From contig NZ_JAMZEA010000019.1 of assembly GCF_024172125.1 (NCBI RefSeq), forward strand, positions 1 to 64,000: a DNA stretch of 64,000 nucleotides. Reading direction: 5' to 3'. The stretch is from Actinomadura rupiterrae (GTDB lineage Bacteria > Actinomycetota > Actinomycetes > Streptosporangiales > Streptosporangiaceae). The notes beneath the pieces were generated by a model. That model did not search any database, was not told the origin of the DNA, and saw nothing but the letters and a program-made list of their open reading frames with translations. The position numbers were made by a program, and so were the translations under genes. Positions 14,980-24,021 of the stretch are shown piece by piece (the stretch's first letter is position 1; each line of letters opens with the position of its first letter).

Positions 14980-17519
14980 CGGCCCGCCACCTCCAGCTCC
15001 GCACCGGCCACCAGGACCGGCCTGATCTGATCCCGCTCGGTCTCGAACGCGATACTCGGATCCGGCACGTCCGGCGCGTTCACGAACGACACGAACCGCC
15101 GCATCCGCTCCGGATCGGCCAGCGTGTCCGCCCACTCGTCGGAATAGGACCCGACATGCCGCGCCATCGCCGCGTCCAGCTCACCCGCGATCCCCAGCCG
15201 GTCCTCCACGACCACCTCGCGCAGGTAGTCCAGGCCGCCGTCCAGCGACTCCAGCCAGCTCGCCGTCCGCTGCAACCGGTCCGCCGTCCGGATGTAGAAC
15301 ATCAGGAACCGGTCCACGTACCGGATCAGCTCCTCATCCGACAGGTCCGTCGCGAACAGGTCCGCATGCCGCGGCCGCATCCCGCCGTTCCCGCCGACGT
15401 ACAGGTTCCAGCCGCCCTCGGTCGCGATCACCCCGAAGTCCTTGGCCTGCGCCTCCGCGCACTCCCGCGCGCACCCCGACACCGCCGCCTTGATCTTGTG
15501 CGGCGCGCGCAGCCCCCGGTACCGCAGCTCCAGCGCGATCGCCATCCCCACCGAGTCCTGCACCCCGTACCGGCACCACGTCGACCCCACGCACGACTTC
15601 ACCGTCCGCAGCGCCTTGCCGTAGGCGTGCCCCGACTCGAACCCCGCGTCCACCAGCCGCCGCCAGATCAGCGGCAGCTGCTCCACCCGCGCCCCGAACA
15701 GGTCGATCCGCTGCCCGCCGGTGATCTTGGTGTAGAGGCCGAAGTCCCGCGCCACCTCACCGATCACGATCAGCCGCTCCGGCGTGATCTCCCCGCCCGG
15801 GATCCGCGGCACCACCGAGTACGTCCCGTTCTTCTGCAGGTTCGCCAGGTGGTGGTCGTTGGTGTCCTGCAGCGCCGCCTGCTCGCCGTCCAGGATGTGC
15901 CCGTTCCCCAGCGACGCCAGGATCGACGCCACCACCGGCTTGCAGATGTCGCAGCCCCGCCCCCGCCCGTGCTCGGCGATCAGCCGCGTGAACGTGGTGA
16001 TCCCCGTGACCCGGACGATGTCGAACAGCTCCGCCCGGCTGTGCTCGAAGTGCTCGCACAGCGCCCGGCTGACCTCCACCCCGGCCGCCGTCAGCTCCGC
16101 GTCCAGGATCCGCTTCACCAGCGGCACGCAGCTCCCGCACGTCGTGCCCGCCCGCGTGCACGCCTTGACCTGCGCCACCTCGGTCAGGGACTCCGCGCGG
16201 ATCCCGCTCCGGATCGCCTCCGCCGACACGTTGTTGCACGAGCAGATCACCGTCGCGCCCGGCAGATCACCGCCCGCCGCCTCCGTCCCGCCGAACAGCA
16301 CCTGCTCCGGCGACCCCGGCAGCCGCGTCCCGACCTGCGCCCGCAGCGCCGGATACCCCGACGCGTCCCCGACCAGCACCCCGCCCAGCAGCGTCCGCGC
16401 ATCGTCGCTGACGACCAGCCGCTTGTAGATCCCCGCCACCGGGTCGGTGTAGGTGACGTCCAGGCCGTCCGCGCGGAACGGGTCGCCGAAGCTCGCGACG
16501 TCGACGCCCATCAGCTTCAGCTTCGTCGACAGGTCCGCGCCCTCGAACCGCGCGGTGCAGTCCGTGTCGGACGCCGCCGCCAGCAGCTGGTCGGCGACCA
16601 CCTCGGCCATGCTGAAACACGGCGCGACCAGCCCGTACACCTGGCCGTCCACCAGCGCGCACTCACCGATCGCGAACACCGCCGGATCGGACGTGCGGCA
16701 CGCCTCATCCACCACGATCCCGCCGCGCTCACCCACCTGCAGGCCGCAGCCGCGCGCCAGCTCGTCCCGCGGGCGGACACCCGCGGAGAACACCACCACG
16801 CCCGCGTCCAGCGACGCGCCGCCGGCGAGCGCGACCGACGCGACCGCGCCGTCCTCGCCCGCCTCCAGCCGCTCCATCGGCGTGCCCGCGTGCACGTTCA
16901 TGCCCAGCGCCTCGACGTGCCGGCGCAGCATCGCGCCGCCGCCTTCGTCCAGCTGGCGCGGCATCAGCCACGGCGCGACCTCGACCACGTGCGTCTCGAC
17001 GCCCAGGCCCTGGACGGCGCGGGCGGCTTCGAGGCCGAGGAGCCCTCCCCCGACGACGACGCCTCCAGCCCCGGGCCTTGACAAAGTAAGGTTGGTGCAG
17101 TGCTCGCGGAGCGCGTCCAGGTCGTCGATCGTCCGGTAGACGAACACGCCCGGCAGATCCTTGCCCGGCACCGGCGGGACGAACGGCGCGGAACCGGTCG
17201 CCAGCACCAGCGCGTCGTACTCCACCACCAGCCCGGACGCGGTCGTTACGGTCCTGGCCGCAAGGTCGATCCCCGTCACCGGATCCCCGGCCACCACCCG
17301 CACCGCCTCGTCGTGCTCGGGCAGCGCCAGGTCGGCGTCCTCGGTCAGGTAGGAGGTCAGCGCCACCCGGTCGTAGGCGGCCCGGGTCTCCTCCCCGAGG
17401 ACGGTCACCCGGCAGGTCCCGGCCGCGTCCCGCGCCCGCAGCGCCTCCACCAGCCGGTGCCCCGCCGGACCGTGCCCGACGACGACCACCCGAAGCGAAC
17501 CCTCTCGGTCACCGTTCAT
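14976..17519 (-). CDS. nirB: Assimilatory nitrite reductase [NAD(P)H] large subunit
   Basis: Siroheme nitrite reductase of 847 residues, the usual family length. Domains in order: N-terminal FAD/NAD-binding pyridine nucleotide-disulfide oxidoreductase (VVVVGHGPAGHRLVEAL; VVVGGGLLGLEAARAV), a BFD-like [2Fe-2S] domain (CSCNNV with a later CGSC), then ferredoxin-like and siroheme/[4Fe-4S] domains. The cluster ligands are visible as C-x5-C (SCVGSTWCRYG) and C-x3-C (SGCARECA). The reaction is six-electron reduction of nitrite to ammonium. A GlnR-like box lies 34 bp upstream of the ATG, so nitrogen-limitation control is expected. It heads the nirB-nirD-hemD operon. Confidence 0.95.
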   Translation of the reverse strand: MNGDREGSLRVVVVGHGPAGHRLVEALRARDAAGTCRVTVLGEETRAAYDRVALTSYLTEDADLALPEHDEAVRVVAGDPVTGIDLAARTVTTASGLVVEYDALVLATGSAPFVPPVPGKDLPGVFVYRTIDDLDALREHCTNLTLSRPGAGGVVVGGGLLGLEAARAVQGLGVETHVVEVAPWLMPRQLDEGGGAMLRRHVEALGMNVHAGTPMERLEAGEDGAVASVALAGGASLDAGVVVFSAGVRPRDELARGCGLQVGERGGIVVDEACRTSDPAVFAIGECALVDGQVYGLVAPCFSMAEVVADQLLAAASDTDCTARFEGADLSTKLKLMGVDVASFGDPFRADGLDVTYTDPVAGIYKRLVVSDDARTLLGGVLVGDASGYPALRAQVGTRLPGSPEQVLFGGTEAAGGDLPGATVICSCNNVSAEAIRSGIRAESLTEVAQVKACTRAGTTCGSCVPLVKRILDAELTAAGVEVSRALCEHFEHSRAELFDIVRVTGITTFTRLIAEHGRGRGCDICKPVVASILASLGNGHILDGEQAALQDTNDHHLANLQKNGTYSVVPRIPGGEITPERLIVIGEVARDFGLYTKITGGQRIDLFGARVEQLPLIWRRLVDAGFESGHAYGKALRTVKSCVGSTWCRYGVQDSVGMAIALELRYRGLRAPHKIKAAVSGCARECAEAQAKDFGVIATEGGWNLYVGGNGGMRPRHADLFATDLSDEELIRYVDRFLMFYIRTADRLQRTASWLESLDGGLDYLREVVVEDRLGIAGELDAAMARHVGSYSDEWADTLADPERMRRFVSFVNAPDVPDPSIAFETERDQIRPVLVAGAELEVAGR

Positions 17520-17552
17520 GACCCGATCTTCAAACCGGGCCGTTTCGCGGCT

Positions 17553-17590
17553 GCGTCTCCTTTGTCACCGCCGTGTTAAAAGGGCCTCAC
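17553..17590 (-). promoter_or_regulatory. GlnR-like box upstream of nirB
   Basis: On the minus strand four pentamers occur at exact 6-bp spacing: GTGAG, TTAAC, GTGAC, GACGC. They fit the actinobacterial GlnR layout gTnAC-n6-GaAAC-n6-GTnAC-n6-GaAAC. A fifth pentamer GAAAC follows after another 6 bp. The same layout precedes the narB-type gene. It lies 34 bp from the nirB ATG. Confidence 0.75.
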
Positions 17591-17646
17591 CCCGAAATAC
17601 CCCCGTCGTCATACCTCCGGCGGGCGTCCGGAACCCCTCCGGGAAA

Positions 17647-17688
17647 GGCGGAACCCGCCGGGAGCATCCACTCCCGGCGGGTTCCGCC
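17647..17688 (-). terminator. Perfect 18-bp stem terminator between the two nitrogen units
   Basis: GGCGGAACCCGCCGGGAG pairs perfectly with CTCCCGGCGGGTTCCGCC around the 6-nt loop CATCCA. On the minus strand it follows the FAD oxidoreductase gene (ends 17826) and precedes nirB, separating two transcription units. Confidence 0.8.
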
Positions 17689-17825
17689 GATCACGTTTTC
17701 GCCGGTCGGCCGGTCACGTCCTCGCAAACCCGCCGGCCATGTCCTGACCGTCTCGCCGATCGCTCTTCGGCGCGCTCCTCGGCGCGCTCGTCGAGCACGC
17801 ACGAACGCGGCCGGCCGGCCCTTCG

Positions 17826-19325
17826 TCAGCCGGTCGGGACCGCGTCCTGGTCGGCCAGCCAGCCGACGATGCCCTCGACCGTGTCCCGGCAGCCGCCGCA
17901 ACCCGTGCTCGCGCGGGTCCGCGCGCAGACCTCCTCCACCGTCCGGGCGCCGTCCTCCCAGCACGCGCGGATCCGGCCCTTGGACACGTTGTTGCACTGG
18001 CACACCGTCGCCGCGTCCGGCATCCGCACCGGAGAGTCGGCCTCGGTCGCGGCGCCCACGCCGGGGAACAGCAGCCCGAGCCGGTCGCTCGGCAGCGGCG
18101 CCGCCCGGTCGTACAGCATCGTGAGCGTCCCGGCGGTGCCGGTCTCGCCGAGCAGGATCGCGCCGACGACCCGGTCATCGCGGATCGCCACCTTCTTGTA
18201 GGTGCCGCGCCCCGCGTCGGTGAACCGGACGACCTCCACCTCCGGGTCGTCGTCGCCGTGGTGGGTCTCCCCCATCGACACCAGGTCCACCCCGGTCGCC
18301 TTCAGCCGGGTGATCTGCCGCGCGCCGGTGAACCGCGCGTCCGGGTCGGCGCCGGTCAGCAGGTCCGCGAGGATCTCGGCCTGCTCCCAGGCGGGCGCGA
18401 CCAGCCCGTACACCGTGCCGTCGTGCTGGGAGCACTCGCCCAGCGCGCGGACGTCCGGGTCGTTCACCGAGGTCAGCGTCGCGTCCACGACCACGCCCCG
18501 CTCCACGGTGAGCCCGGCGTCGCGGGCGAGCGCCACGTCCGGACGGACGCCGCAGGCCATCACCACCACGTCGGCCTCCCGCGTCCCCTCGGCCAGCCGG
18601 ACGCCCCGGACCCGGCCGTCCGCCACCTCCAGCGCGGTGACGGTCGCGTCCAGGTCGGCATCGATGCCGAGGCGGCGCAGCGTCCGCGCCAGCACCCGGC
18701 CCGCGCCCGGGTCGAGCTGCCGCTCCATCAGGTGCCCGGCCATGTGCACGACCGTGACGTCCAGGCCGCGCCCGACCAGGCCGCGCGCCGCCTCGATGCC
18801 CAGCAGGCCGCCGCCGACCACGACCGCCGTCCGCGCGCCCTCGGCGGCGGCGACGATCGCGCGGCAGTCGTCCATCGTGCGGAACGCGATCGCGCCGTCC
18901 GGCAGGCCGCCGTCCTTGCCGTCGCGGGTGCCGGGGACGGGCGGGACGAACGCGGTGCTGCCCGTCGCCAGGACGAGCGTCCCGTACGGTGTCTCGCTGC
19001 CATCCGCCGCCCGGACGATTTTGCGTTCGCGGTCGATCGCCACGACCTCGACACCGAGCCTGGCGTCCACACCGTTCGCCTCGTACCAGGCCGGATCGAC
19101 CAGGCCGATGCTGCCCGGCTCGGCGACCCCGGCCAGCACGTTCGACAGCAGCACCCGGTTGTAGGGCTGCTCGGCCTCCGCGCCGAACACCGTGAGCGGC
19201 ACGTCCCGGTCCCGGTCGCGGATGGCGGTCACCAGCCGCGAGCCGGCCATGCCGTTCCCGACGACGACGATCCGGCCCGCCACGGCCCCGGCCTTCATGG
19301 GCTCGCGCTCCAGCCCGTCCTTCAC
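17826..19325 (-). CDS. FAD/[2Fe-2S] oxidoreductase subunit of assimilatory nitrate reductase
   Basis: NirB-like electron-transfer protein of 499 residues lacking the siroheme domain. It contains two Rossmann segments (RIVVVGNGMAGSRLVTAI; TAVVVGGGLLGIEAARGL) and a C-terminal BFD-like [2Fe-2S] domain with CQCNNV and CGGC. Family knowledge and position directly after the molybdoenzyme suggest it passes NAD(P)H electrons to nitrate reductase (NasB-like role). GTG 19325 overlaps the upstream stop (GTGA at 19322-19325) and is favoured by coupling; ATG 19298 is the alternative. It ends 138 bp before a strong terminator. Confidence 0.85.
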   Translation of the reverse strand: MKDGLEREPMKAGAVAGRIVVVGNGMAGSRLVTAIRDRDRDVPLTVFGAEAEQPYNRVLLSNVLAGVAEPGSIGLVDPAWYEANGVDARLGVEVVAIDRERKIVRAADGSETPYGTLVLATGSTAFVPPVPGTRDGKDGGLPDGAIAFRTMDDCRAIVAAAEGARTAVVVGGGLLGIEAARGLVGRGLDVTVVHMAGHLMERQLDPGAGRVLARTLRRLGIDADLDATVTALEVADGRVRGVRLAEGTREADVVVMACGVRPDVALARDAGLTVERGVVVDATLTSVNDPDVRALGECSQHDGTVYGLVAPAWEQAEILADLLTGADPDARFTGARQITRLKATGVDLVSMGETHHGDDDPEVEVVRFTDAGRGTYKKVAIRDDRVVGAILLGETGTAGTLTMLYDRAAPLPSDRLGLLFPGVGAATEADSPVRMPDAATVCQCNNVSKGRIRACWEDGARTVEEVCARTRASTGCGGCRDTVEGIVGWLADQDAVPTG

Positions 19326-21415
19326 GACGCGTCCTCTCCCGCCGGTCCGGCCGGTTCCAGCCGGACGGCGCACACCTTGAACTCCGGCATCCGCGAGACC
19401 GGATCGAGCGCGGGGTTGGTCAGCAGGTTCGCGCTGCCCTCCCCCGCCCAGTGGAACGGGACGAACACCGTGTCGTCCCGGATGTCGCCGGTCAGCCGGG
19501 CCCGGACGGTCGCGCTCCCGCGGCGGCTGCTGAGCCGCACGTCGGCGCCGTCCGCGATGCCGAGCCGCTCGGCCAGGTCGGGGTGCAGCTCCACGAACGG
19601 GGCCGGCGCCGCCTCGGCCAGCGCCGCGACCCGGCGGGTCTGCGCGCCGCTCTGGTACTGCGCCAGGACGCGCCCGGTCGTCAGGTACACCGGGTAGGCG
19701 GCGTCGACGTCCTCGGCCGGGCCGCGGTGCTCCACCGGGACGAACCGGGCCCGCCCGTCCGGCGTCGGGAACCGGTCCAGGTAGGGGCGGGGCGTCCCGG
19801 GGTGGTCCTCGCTCGGGCACGGCCAGAACACGCCGCCCTCGCGCTCGATCCGCCCGTAGGTGATGCCGGCGTAGTCGGCCGGGCCGCCGGCGCTGGCCGC
19901 ACGCAGCTCCTCGAACACCTCGGCCGGGTCCGTCGACCACTTGCCGGGCGCGGCCAGCCGCCCGGCGAGCGCGGAGATGATCTCCAGGTCGGTGCGGACG
20001 CCGTCCGGCGCTGCGACCGCCCGGCGGCGGCGCAGCACGCGGCCCTCCAGGTTCGTCATCGTCCCGGACTCCTCGGCCCACTGCGTGGTCGGCAGCACGA
20101 CGTCGGCGCGGCGCGCGGTCTCCGACGGGACGAAGTCCGCGACGACCAGCAGGTCCAGCGCGTCCAGGCGGTCGGCGACGGCGGCCGCGCGCGGCGCCGA
20201 CACCACCGGGTTCGAGCCGAACAGCAGCAGCGCCTTCGGGCCGTCCGGAGTGCCGAGCGCGTCCAGCAGCTCGTAGGCGGACCGTCCCGGGCCCGGCAGG
20301 ACGGCCGGGTCGACGCCCCACACGGCGGCGACGTGCGCGCGGGCCCCCGGGTCGTCGATGCGCCGGTAGCCGGGGAGCTGGTCGGCCTTCTGCCCGTGCT
20401 CGCGCCCGCCCTGCCCGTTGCCCTGCCCGGTGATGCACCCGTACCCCGAGCCCTCGCGGCCGGGCAGGCCCAGCGCGAGCGCCAGGTTCACGAACGCCGA
20501 CACCGTGTCGACGCCATTGGCGTGCTGCTCTCCGCCGCGTCCGGTGAGGATGTGCGCGCGCTCCCCGCCCGCCAGCAGCCGGACCGCCTCCCGCAGGTGC
20601 GGCTCGGGCACGCCGGTGATGCGCTCCACCCGTCCGGGCCAGTAGCCGTTCACCGCCATCCGGACGGCCTCGAACCCGGACGTGCGGGACGCGATGTACG
20701 CCTCGTCCACCAGGCCCTCGGCGATCGCCAGGTGCAGCAGGCCGTTGGCCAGCGCCAGGTCGGTGCCCGGCAGCGGACGCAGGTGCAGGTCCGCCACCCG
20801 CGCGGTCGCCGTGCGGCGCGGATCGACGACGATCAGCGCGCCGCCGCGGTCGCGCATGTCGGACAGGTGCCGCATGAACGGCGGCATCGTCTCGGCGGGG
20901 TTGCCGCCGACCAGCAGCACCGCGTCCGACCGGCCGAGGTCGGTGATCGGGCCGGGCAGGCCGCGGTCCATCCCGAACGCCCGCAGCGACGCCGCGGCCG
21001 CCGACGACATGCAGAACCGGCCGTTGTAGTCGATCTGCGAGGTGCCGAGCCCGATCCGCGCGAACTTCCCCAGCTGGTAGGCCTTCTCGTTGGTCAGCCC
21101 GCCGCCGCCGAACACCGCGACCGCGTCCGGGCCGTGCGCCGCGCGCAGCGCCGCCGCCTCGGCGGCGATCCGGTCCAGCGCCTCGTCCCAGGTGCAGGGC
21201 TCCAGCGGCGCGTCCCGGCGCGGACGCATCAGGGGCGCCGTCAGCCGGTCCGGGACGGTGAGCAGGTCGGCGGCCGTCCAGCCCTTCTGGCACAGCCCGC
21301 CCCGGTTGGCGGGCACGTCCTCGCGCGGCGCCACCGCCGGCGGGCCGTCCCCGGGAGTCAGGGTCATGCCGCACTGCAGCGCGCAGTACGGGCAGTGCGT
21401 CGGGGTCGCGGTCAT
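19322..21415 (-). CDS. narB: Assimilatory nitrate reductase, molybdopterin catalytic subunit
   Basis: Mo-bisMGD oxidoreductase of 697 residues that reduces nitrate to nitrite in the cytoplasm. The N-terminal [4Fe-4S] site is CPYCALQC with the fourth Cys in LCQKGW. The likely Mo ligand Cys lies in NGRFCMSSAAAA, as in Nap/Nas enzymes (Nar enzymes use Asp). The C-terminal molydopterin-dinucleotide domain includes VYLTTGRVLAQYQSGAQTRR. No Tat signal is present. The length fits NarB/NasC without the extra C-terminal iron-sulfur domain; the neighbouring flavoprotein supplies that function. A GlnR-like box lies 34 bp upstream. Confidence 0.92.
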   Translation of the reverse strand: MTATPTHCPYCALQCGMTLTPGDGPPAVAPREDVPANRGGLCQKGWTAADLLTVPDRLTAPLMRPRRDAPLEPCTWDEALDRIAAEAAALRAAHGPDAVAVFGGGGLTNEKAYQLGKFARIGLGTSQIDYNGRFCMSSAAAASLRAFGMDRGLPGPITDLGRSDAVLLVGGNPAETMPPFMRHLSDMRDRGGALIVVDPRRTATARVADLHLRPLPGTDLALANGLLHLAIAEGLVDEAYIASRTSGFEAVRMAVNGYWPGRVERITGVPEPHLREAVRLLAGGERAHILTGRGGEQHANGVDTVSAFVNLALALGLPGREGSGYGCITGQGNGQGGREHGQKADQLPGYRRIDDPGARAHVAAVWGVDPAVLPGPGRSAYELLDALGTPDGPKALLLFGSNPVVSAPRAAAVADRLDALDLLVVADFVPSETARRADVVLPTTQWAEESGTMTNLEGRVLRRRRAVAAPDGVRTDLEIISALAGRLAAPGKWSTDPAEVFEELRAASAGGPADYAGITYGRIEREGGVFWPCPSEDHPGTPRPYLDRFPTPDGRARFVPVEHRGPAEDVDAAYPVYLTTGRVLAQYQSGAQTRRVAALAEAAPAPFVELHPDLAERLGIADGADVRLSSRRGSATVRARLTGDIRDDTVFVPFHWAGEGSANLLTNPALDPVSRMPEFKVCAVRLEPAGPAGEDAS

Positions 21416-21449
21416 GCCCGGAAGCCTGCGCAGGCGCCGTTTCGCGCGC

Positions 21450-21487
21450 GCTTCCCGTCGGTGACCCGGGCGTTAAAAGCGCCTCAC
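21450..21487 (-). promoter_or_regulatory. GlnR-like box upstream of the nitrate reductase gene
   Basis: Minus-strand pentamers at exact 6-bp spacing: GTGAG, TTAAC, GTCAC, GAAGC, then GAAAC after a further 6 bp. The first two pentamers, the last GAAAC and the spacing match the nirB box, and the distance to the ATG (34 bp) is also the same, giving co-regulation of the two units. Confidence 0.77.
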
Positions 21488-21696
21488 CACGCCGCCCCTG
21501 CCAAGGTCAGACGGGCCAGCGGAAAGTCTTGACGGACCTGACCCATCCCGTGTCAAGCGTTGTCGATCGCGGCCCGCGCGCATTCGGCAGCGGCCCGGCG
21601 GCGCCGCGGACGGATCGACGGCGGCGGCGGGCGTCCGGCGCGTCCCGGCCCGGCCCGCCCCCGGACCGGCGGCGCGCACCCGTCTACTCTCGGACC

Positions 21697-22194
21697 ATGC
21701 CCGATCTCGCCTACATCGCCTCGCTCCCCCGCACCCGCGGCGCCGCCGCCGCCCTGCTGCTCGACGACCTCGGCCGGGTCGTGCTGGTCAAACCCACCTA
21801 CAAGGAGGGCTGGTACCTGCCCGGCGGCGTCATCGAGGAGGGCGAGTCGCCGCTGACCGCCTGCGAGCGCGAGTGCCGCGAGGAGCTGGGGCTGACGCCC
21901 CGGCTGTCCGGCCTGGTCTGCGTCGACTGGGGCCCGCCGCGGGACGGCGTGGACGCGGTCAACGTGTTCGTGTTCGCCGGGCGGATCTCCGACGCCGAGG
22001 TCGAGGCGATCCGGCTGCCCCCCGACGAGCTGTCGGACCACCTGCTGGTCGCGCCGGAGAAGGTCGCCGAGTTCGCGCCCGGCCACATCGCGCGCCGGAT
22101 GGAACCGGCGCTGCGCGGCATGGCCGAGCGCCGCGCCGTCTACCTGGAGGACGGCCGCGACCCCGGCCTCCCCGACCAGTCCCCCACCCCCTGA
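21697..22194 (+). CDS. NUDIX hydrolase
   Basis: NUDIX-fold hydrolase of 165 residues. A complete Nudix box (G-x5-E-x7-REUxEExGU) runs from GGVIEEGESPL to CREELGL, about residues 45-68. ATG 21697 begins MPDLAYIASLPRTRGAAAAL; the open frame upstream is compositionally non-coding. The substrate, probably a nucleoside diphosphate derivative, cannot be assigned. It is convergent with the small Cys-rich gene; the 173 bp between hold no clear gene. Confidence 0.88.
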   Translation: MPDLAYIASLPRTRGAAAALLLDDLGRVVLVKPTYKEGWYLPGGVIEEGESPLTACERECREELGLTPRLSGLVCVDWGPPRDGVDAVNVFVFAGRISDAEVEAIRLPPDELSDHLLVAPEKVAEFAPGHIARRMEPALRGMAERRAVYLEDGRDPGLPDQSPTP

Positions 22195-22367
22195 CCGTCC
22201 ACCCGACCCCGCATGGGCGCCCCGGCCTGCGCGGACGCCCGGTCCCGCGCGGACGCAGGGGCAGTCCTAGACGGGCGACCAGTCCCCTCACGCTCTGATC
22301 GTCCGCCCCCGGACGGGCCCGGCTCTGCGCGGGCGCGAGGCTACGCGCGACCAGTCCTGGACGCCGG

Positions 22368-22622
22368 TCAGGCGGTGGAGAGGACGCTGTCGCGGGCCTG
22401 CGCGCCGCGCTGCGGGTCGGCCGCGCGGGCGCAGTGCGCCGAGCAGAACCAGCGCTGGTCCAGGGCCACCCCGTGGCCGACGATCCGGCAGCCGCACTGC
22501 TCGCAGATCGGCGCCATCTGGGTGATCGCGCATTCGAACGAGTCGAAGGTGTGCACCGCGCCCTGCGCGTGCACCTCGAAGCTCATGGCGTAGTCGTTCC
22601 CGCAGACCTCGCACGTGGCCAT
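22368..22622 (-). CDS. Small Cys-rich zinc-ribbon/metallothionein-like protein
   Basis: Protein of 84 residues with paired Cys motifs: CEVC (residues 4-7), C31, CEQCGC (40-45) and CSAHC (60-64), plus conserved HTFDSFECAI and HGVALDQRWF segments. This matches a small actinobacterial family annotated as metallothionein- or zinc-ribbon-like. It probably binds Zn or other soft metals in the cytoplasm. ATG 22622 fits because the first Cys pair follows directly. Confidence 0.8.
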   Translation of the reverse strand: MATCEVCGNDYAMSFEVHAQGAVHTFDSFECAITQMAPICEQCGCRIVGHGVALDQRWFCSAHCARAADPQRGAQARDSVLSTA

Positions 22623-22738
22623 GCCTGTATCCCCCCGTGTCCACCCGTCGCCGACCAGGGTCCTACCCAGCCCGGCGGCACCTGACGCACGGCACGGGAT
22701 CGATGACCGTCCGTGTCGATGCGGCACGGCGTCCGGTG

Positions 22739-23779
22739 TCAGTGCCGGTAGGTGTGCAGCATCGTCCCGATGTAGGACTCGTAGGCCGCCGCCAGCTCCG
22801 GGTCGGTGAGCACCAGGGCGTTCTCGGCGTTGGTCTCGGCGTGCTCGGAGAAGTTGTACGAGCCGGTCACCACCGTCCGCCCGTCGATCACGAGCAGCTT
22901 GTTGTGCATGAAGTCCTGCTCGGCGCCGGGCGTGAAGGGGTGGCTGGGCGCGGCGGCGAAGTTCGGGTCCTTCAGGAACCACCACAGCGCCGGGTCCTGG
23001 TGGCTGCCGCGCCGCGCGTCGGCCATGCCGCCCGGGTCGTACACGCCGCCGAGGTCGGCGCCCGCGTCGTGCAGCGCCTTGAGCGCCTGCAGGATGCCCG
23101 CGTCGGAGATCAGGAACGCGGCGATCCGGACCCGCTGCGCGCCGCTGAGGGCGCCGACGATCGCGTCCTCGATGCCCTCGCCGGCCTCGGGCGCGAACAG
23201 CGGCTCGACGCCGATCGTCCCGACGGTCGCCGCCACGTCGGCCTTCAGGCCCGCGGGCGGGCCCGCGGCGGTCAGCAGCGCCTCGAACTCGGCGCTGTAG
23301 GACGCGGCGAGACCGGGGTCGTCGAAGACCAGGCAGTTGTTGTCCTGGAGCCGGAGGCCGCCTCCGGTGAAGTTCGCCGAACCCGTCCACAGCGCGGTGT
23401 GGTCGCGCACGATGAACTTGTTGTGCATGAGCTGCCCGTGCCGCTCGGGGTAGGGCGTGGCGAACGGGGCGAGCCCGGCGTCGGCGATCACCCGCCCGGT
23501 GGTGCCGGGCTTCGGGTCGGCGACCGGGCCGCCGTGCTGCGCGGGCCCCGCGTCGTACAGCAGGCGCAGCGCCACGCCCCGGTCGGCGGCGCTCTTCAGC
23601 GCCCGCAGGACGCCGTCGTCGCGCAGGTCGTAGATCGCGACGTCCAGGCTGGTGCGGGCGGCGGCGACGAACTCCGCGAGCCGCGCGCCCAGATCGCTCT
23701 CCAGCCCCGCGCGGGCGGACTGGAAGTACACCGTGAGGTTGGTGGCGCTGAAGCTGGTCCGCGCCATCGTGTCGGCCAT
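22739..23779 (-). CDS. Phospholipase D-like domain protein
   Basis: Protein of 346 residues with two HKD half-sites: HNKFIVRD with GSANFT (119-137) and HNKLLVIDGR with GSYNFS (292-311). Together they form one active site for phosphodiester hydrolysis or transfer. No signal peptide or membrane helix is visible, so a cytoplasmic role (lipid, nucleic acid or other phosphodiester) is possible. ATG 23779 is preceded by GAAAGGGGG at good spacing, which decides the start over an open extension of 29 residues. It is monocistronic. Confidence 0.85.
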   Translation of the reverse strand: MADTMARTSFSATNLTVYFQSARAGLESDLGARLAEFVAAARTSLDVAIYDLRDDGVLRALKSAADRGVALRLLYDAGPAQHGGPVADPKPGTTGRVIADAGLAPFATPYPERHGQLMHNKFIVRDHTALWTGSANFTGGGLRLQDNNCLVFDDPGLAASYSAEFEALLTAAGPPAGLKADVAATVGTIGVEPLFAPEAGEGIEDAIVGALSGAQRVRIAAFLISDAGILQALKALHDAGADLGGVYDPGGMADARRGSHQDPALWWFLKDPNFAAAPSHPFTPGAEQDFMHNKLLVIDGRTVVTGSYNFSEHAETNAENALVLTDPELAAAYESYIGTMLHTYRH

Positions 23780-23922
23780 CCCGGCCCCCTTTCGTCCGGG
23801 GCCGCCACGGACCGGCGGCCCTCCGAAGCGGGGGGCTCCTCCAGCATCGCGCGCCATGATGAACATCGGGCAAAACTGCCCTAATCAGGCCAAATTGCCG
23901 GGACGCGGACCGGCGCCTCGCC

Positions 23923-23989
23923 GAGAGGCCGGACCAGCACCCGGCCGAGAAGCCGGAAGGCGGCCGGCTGAGAAGCCGGACCGGCGCCG
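23923..23989. repeat. Three imperfect tandem units of 23-24 bp
   Basis: Units beginning GAGAGGCCGGA (23923), GAGAAGCCGGA (23947) and GAGAAGCCGGA (23970) lie between the alpha/beta hydrolase and the phospholipase D-like gene. The last unit runs into the terminator hairpin. Confidence 0.5.
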
Positions 23990-24005
23990 CAGCGCGCCGG
24001 TCCGG
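23976..24005 (-). terminator. Hairpin terminator after the alpha/beta hydrolase
   Basis: CCGGACCGGCGC pairs perfectly with GCGCCGGTCCGG around a 6-nt loop, 17 bp beyond the stop of the minus-strand hydrolase gene. Confidence 0.65.
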
Positions 24006-24021
24006 CATCCCCCTGGGGGGC

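Larger units (their letters stand above)
17520..17825. other. 306-bp intergenic region between nirB and the FAD oxidoreductase gene
   Basis: The only gene-free stretch over 300 bp. It holds the nirB GlnR-like box (17553-17590) and a perfect 18-bp-stem terminator (17647-17688). The remaining part (17690-17825) is GC-rich with no convincing ORF or RNA structure. Confidence 0.7.

Noticed and set aside
15156..17081. Plus-strand open frame of about 640 codons antisense to nirB
   Set aside because: Composition is Arg/Gln/His/Pro-rich and nirB on the other strand is fully conserved.
19451..21532. Plus-strand open frame of about 690 codons antisense to the nitrate reductase gene
   Set aside because: Shadow of the conserved molybdoenzyme frame; no recognisable motif or start signal.
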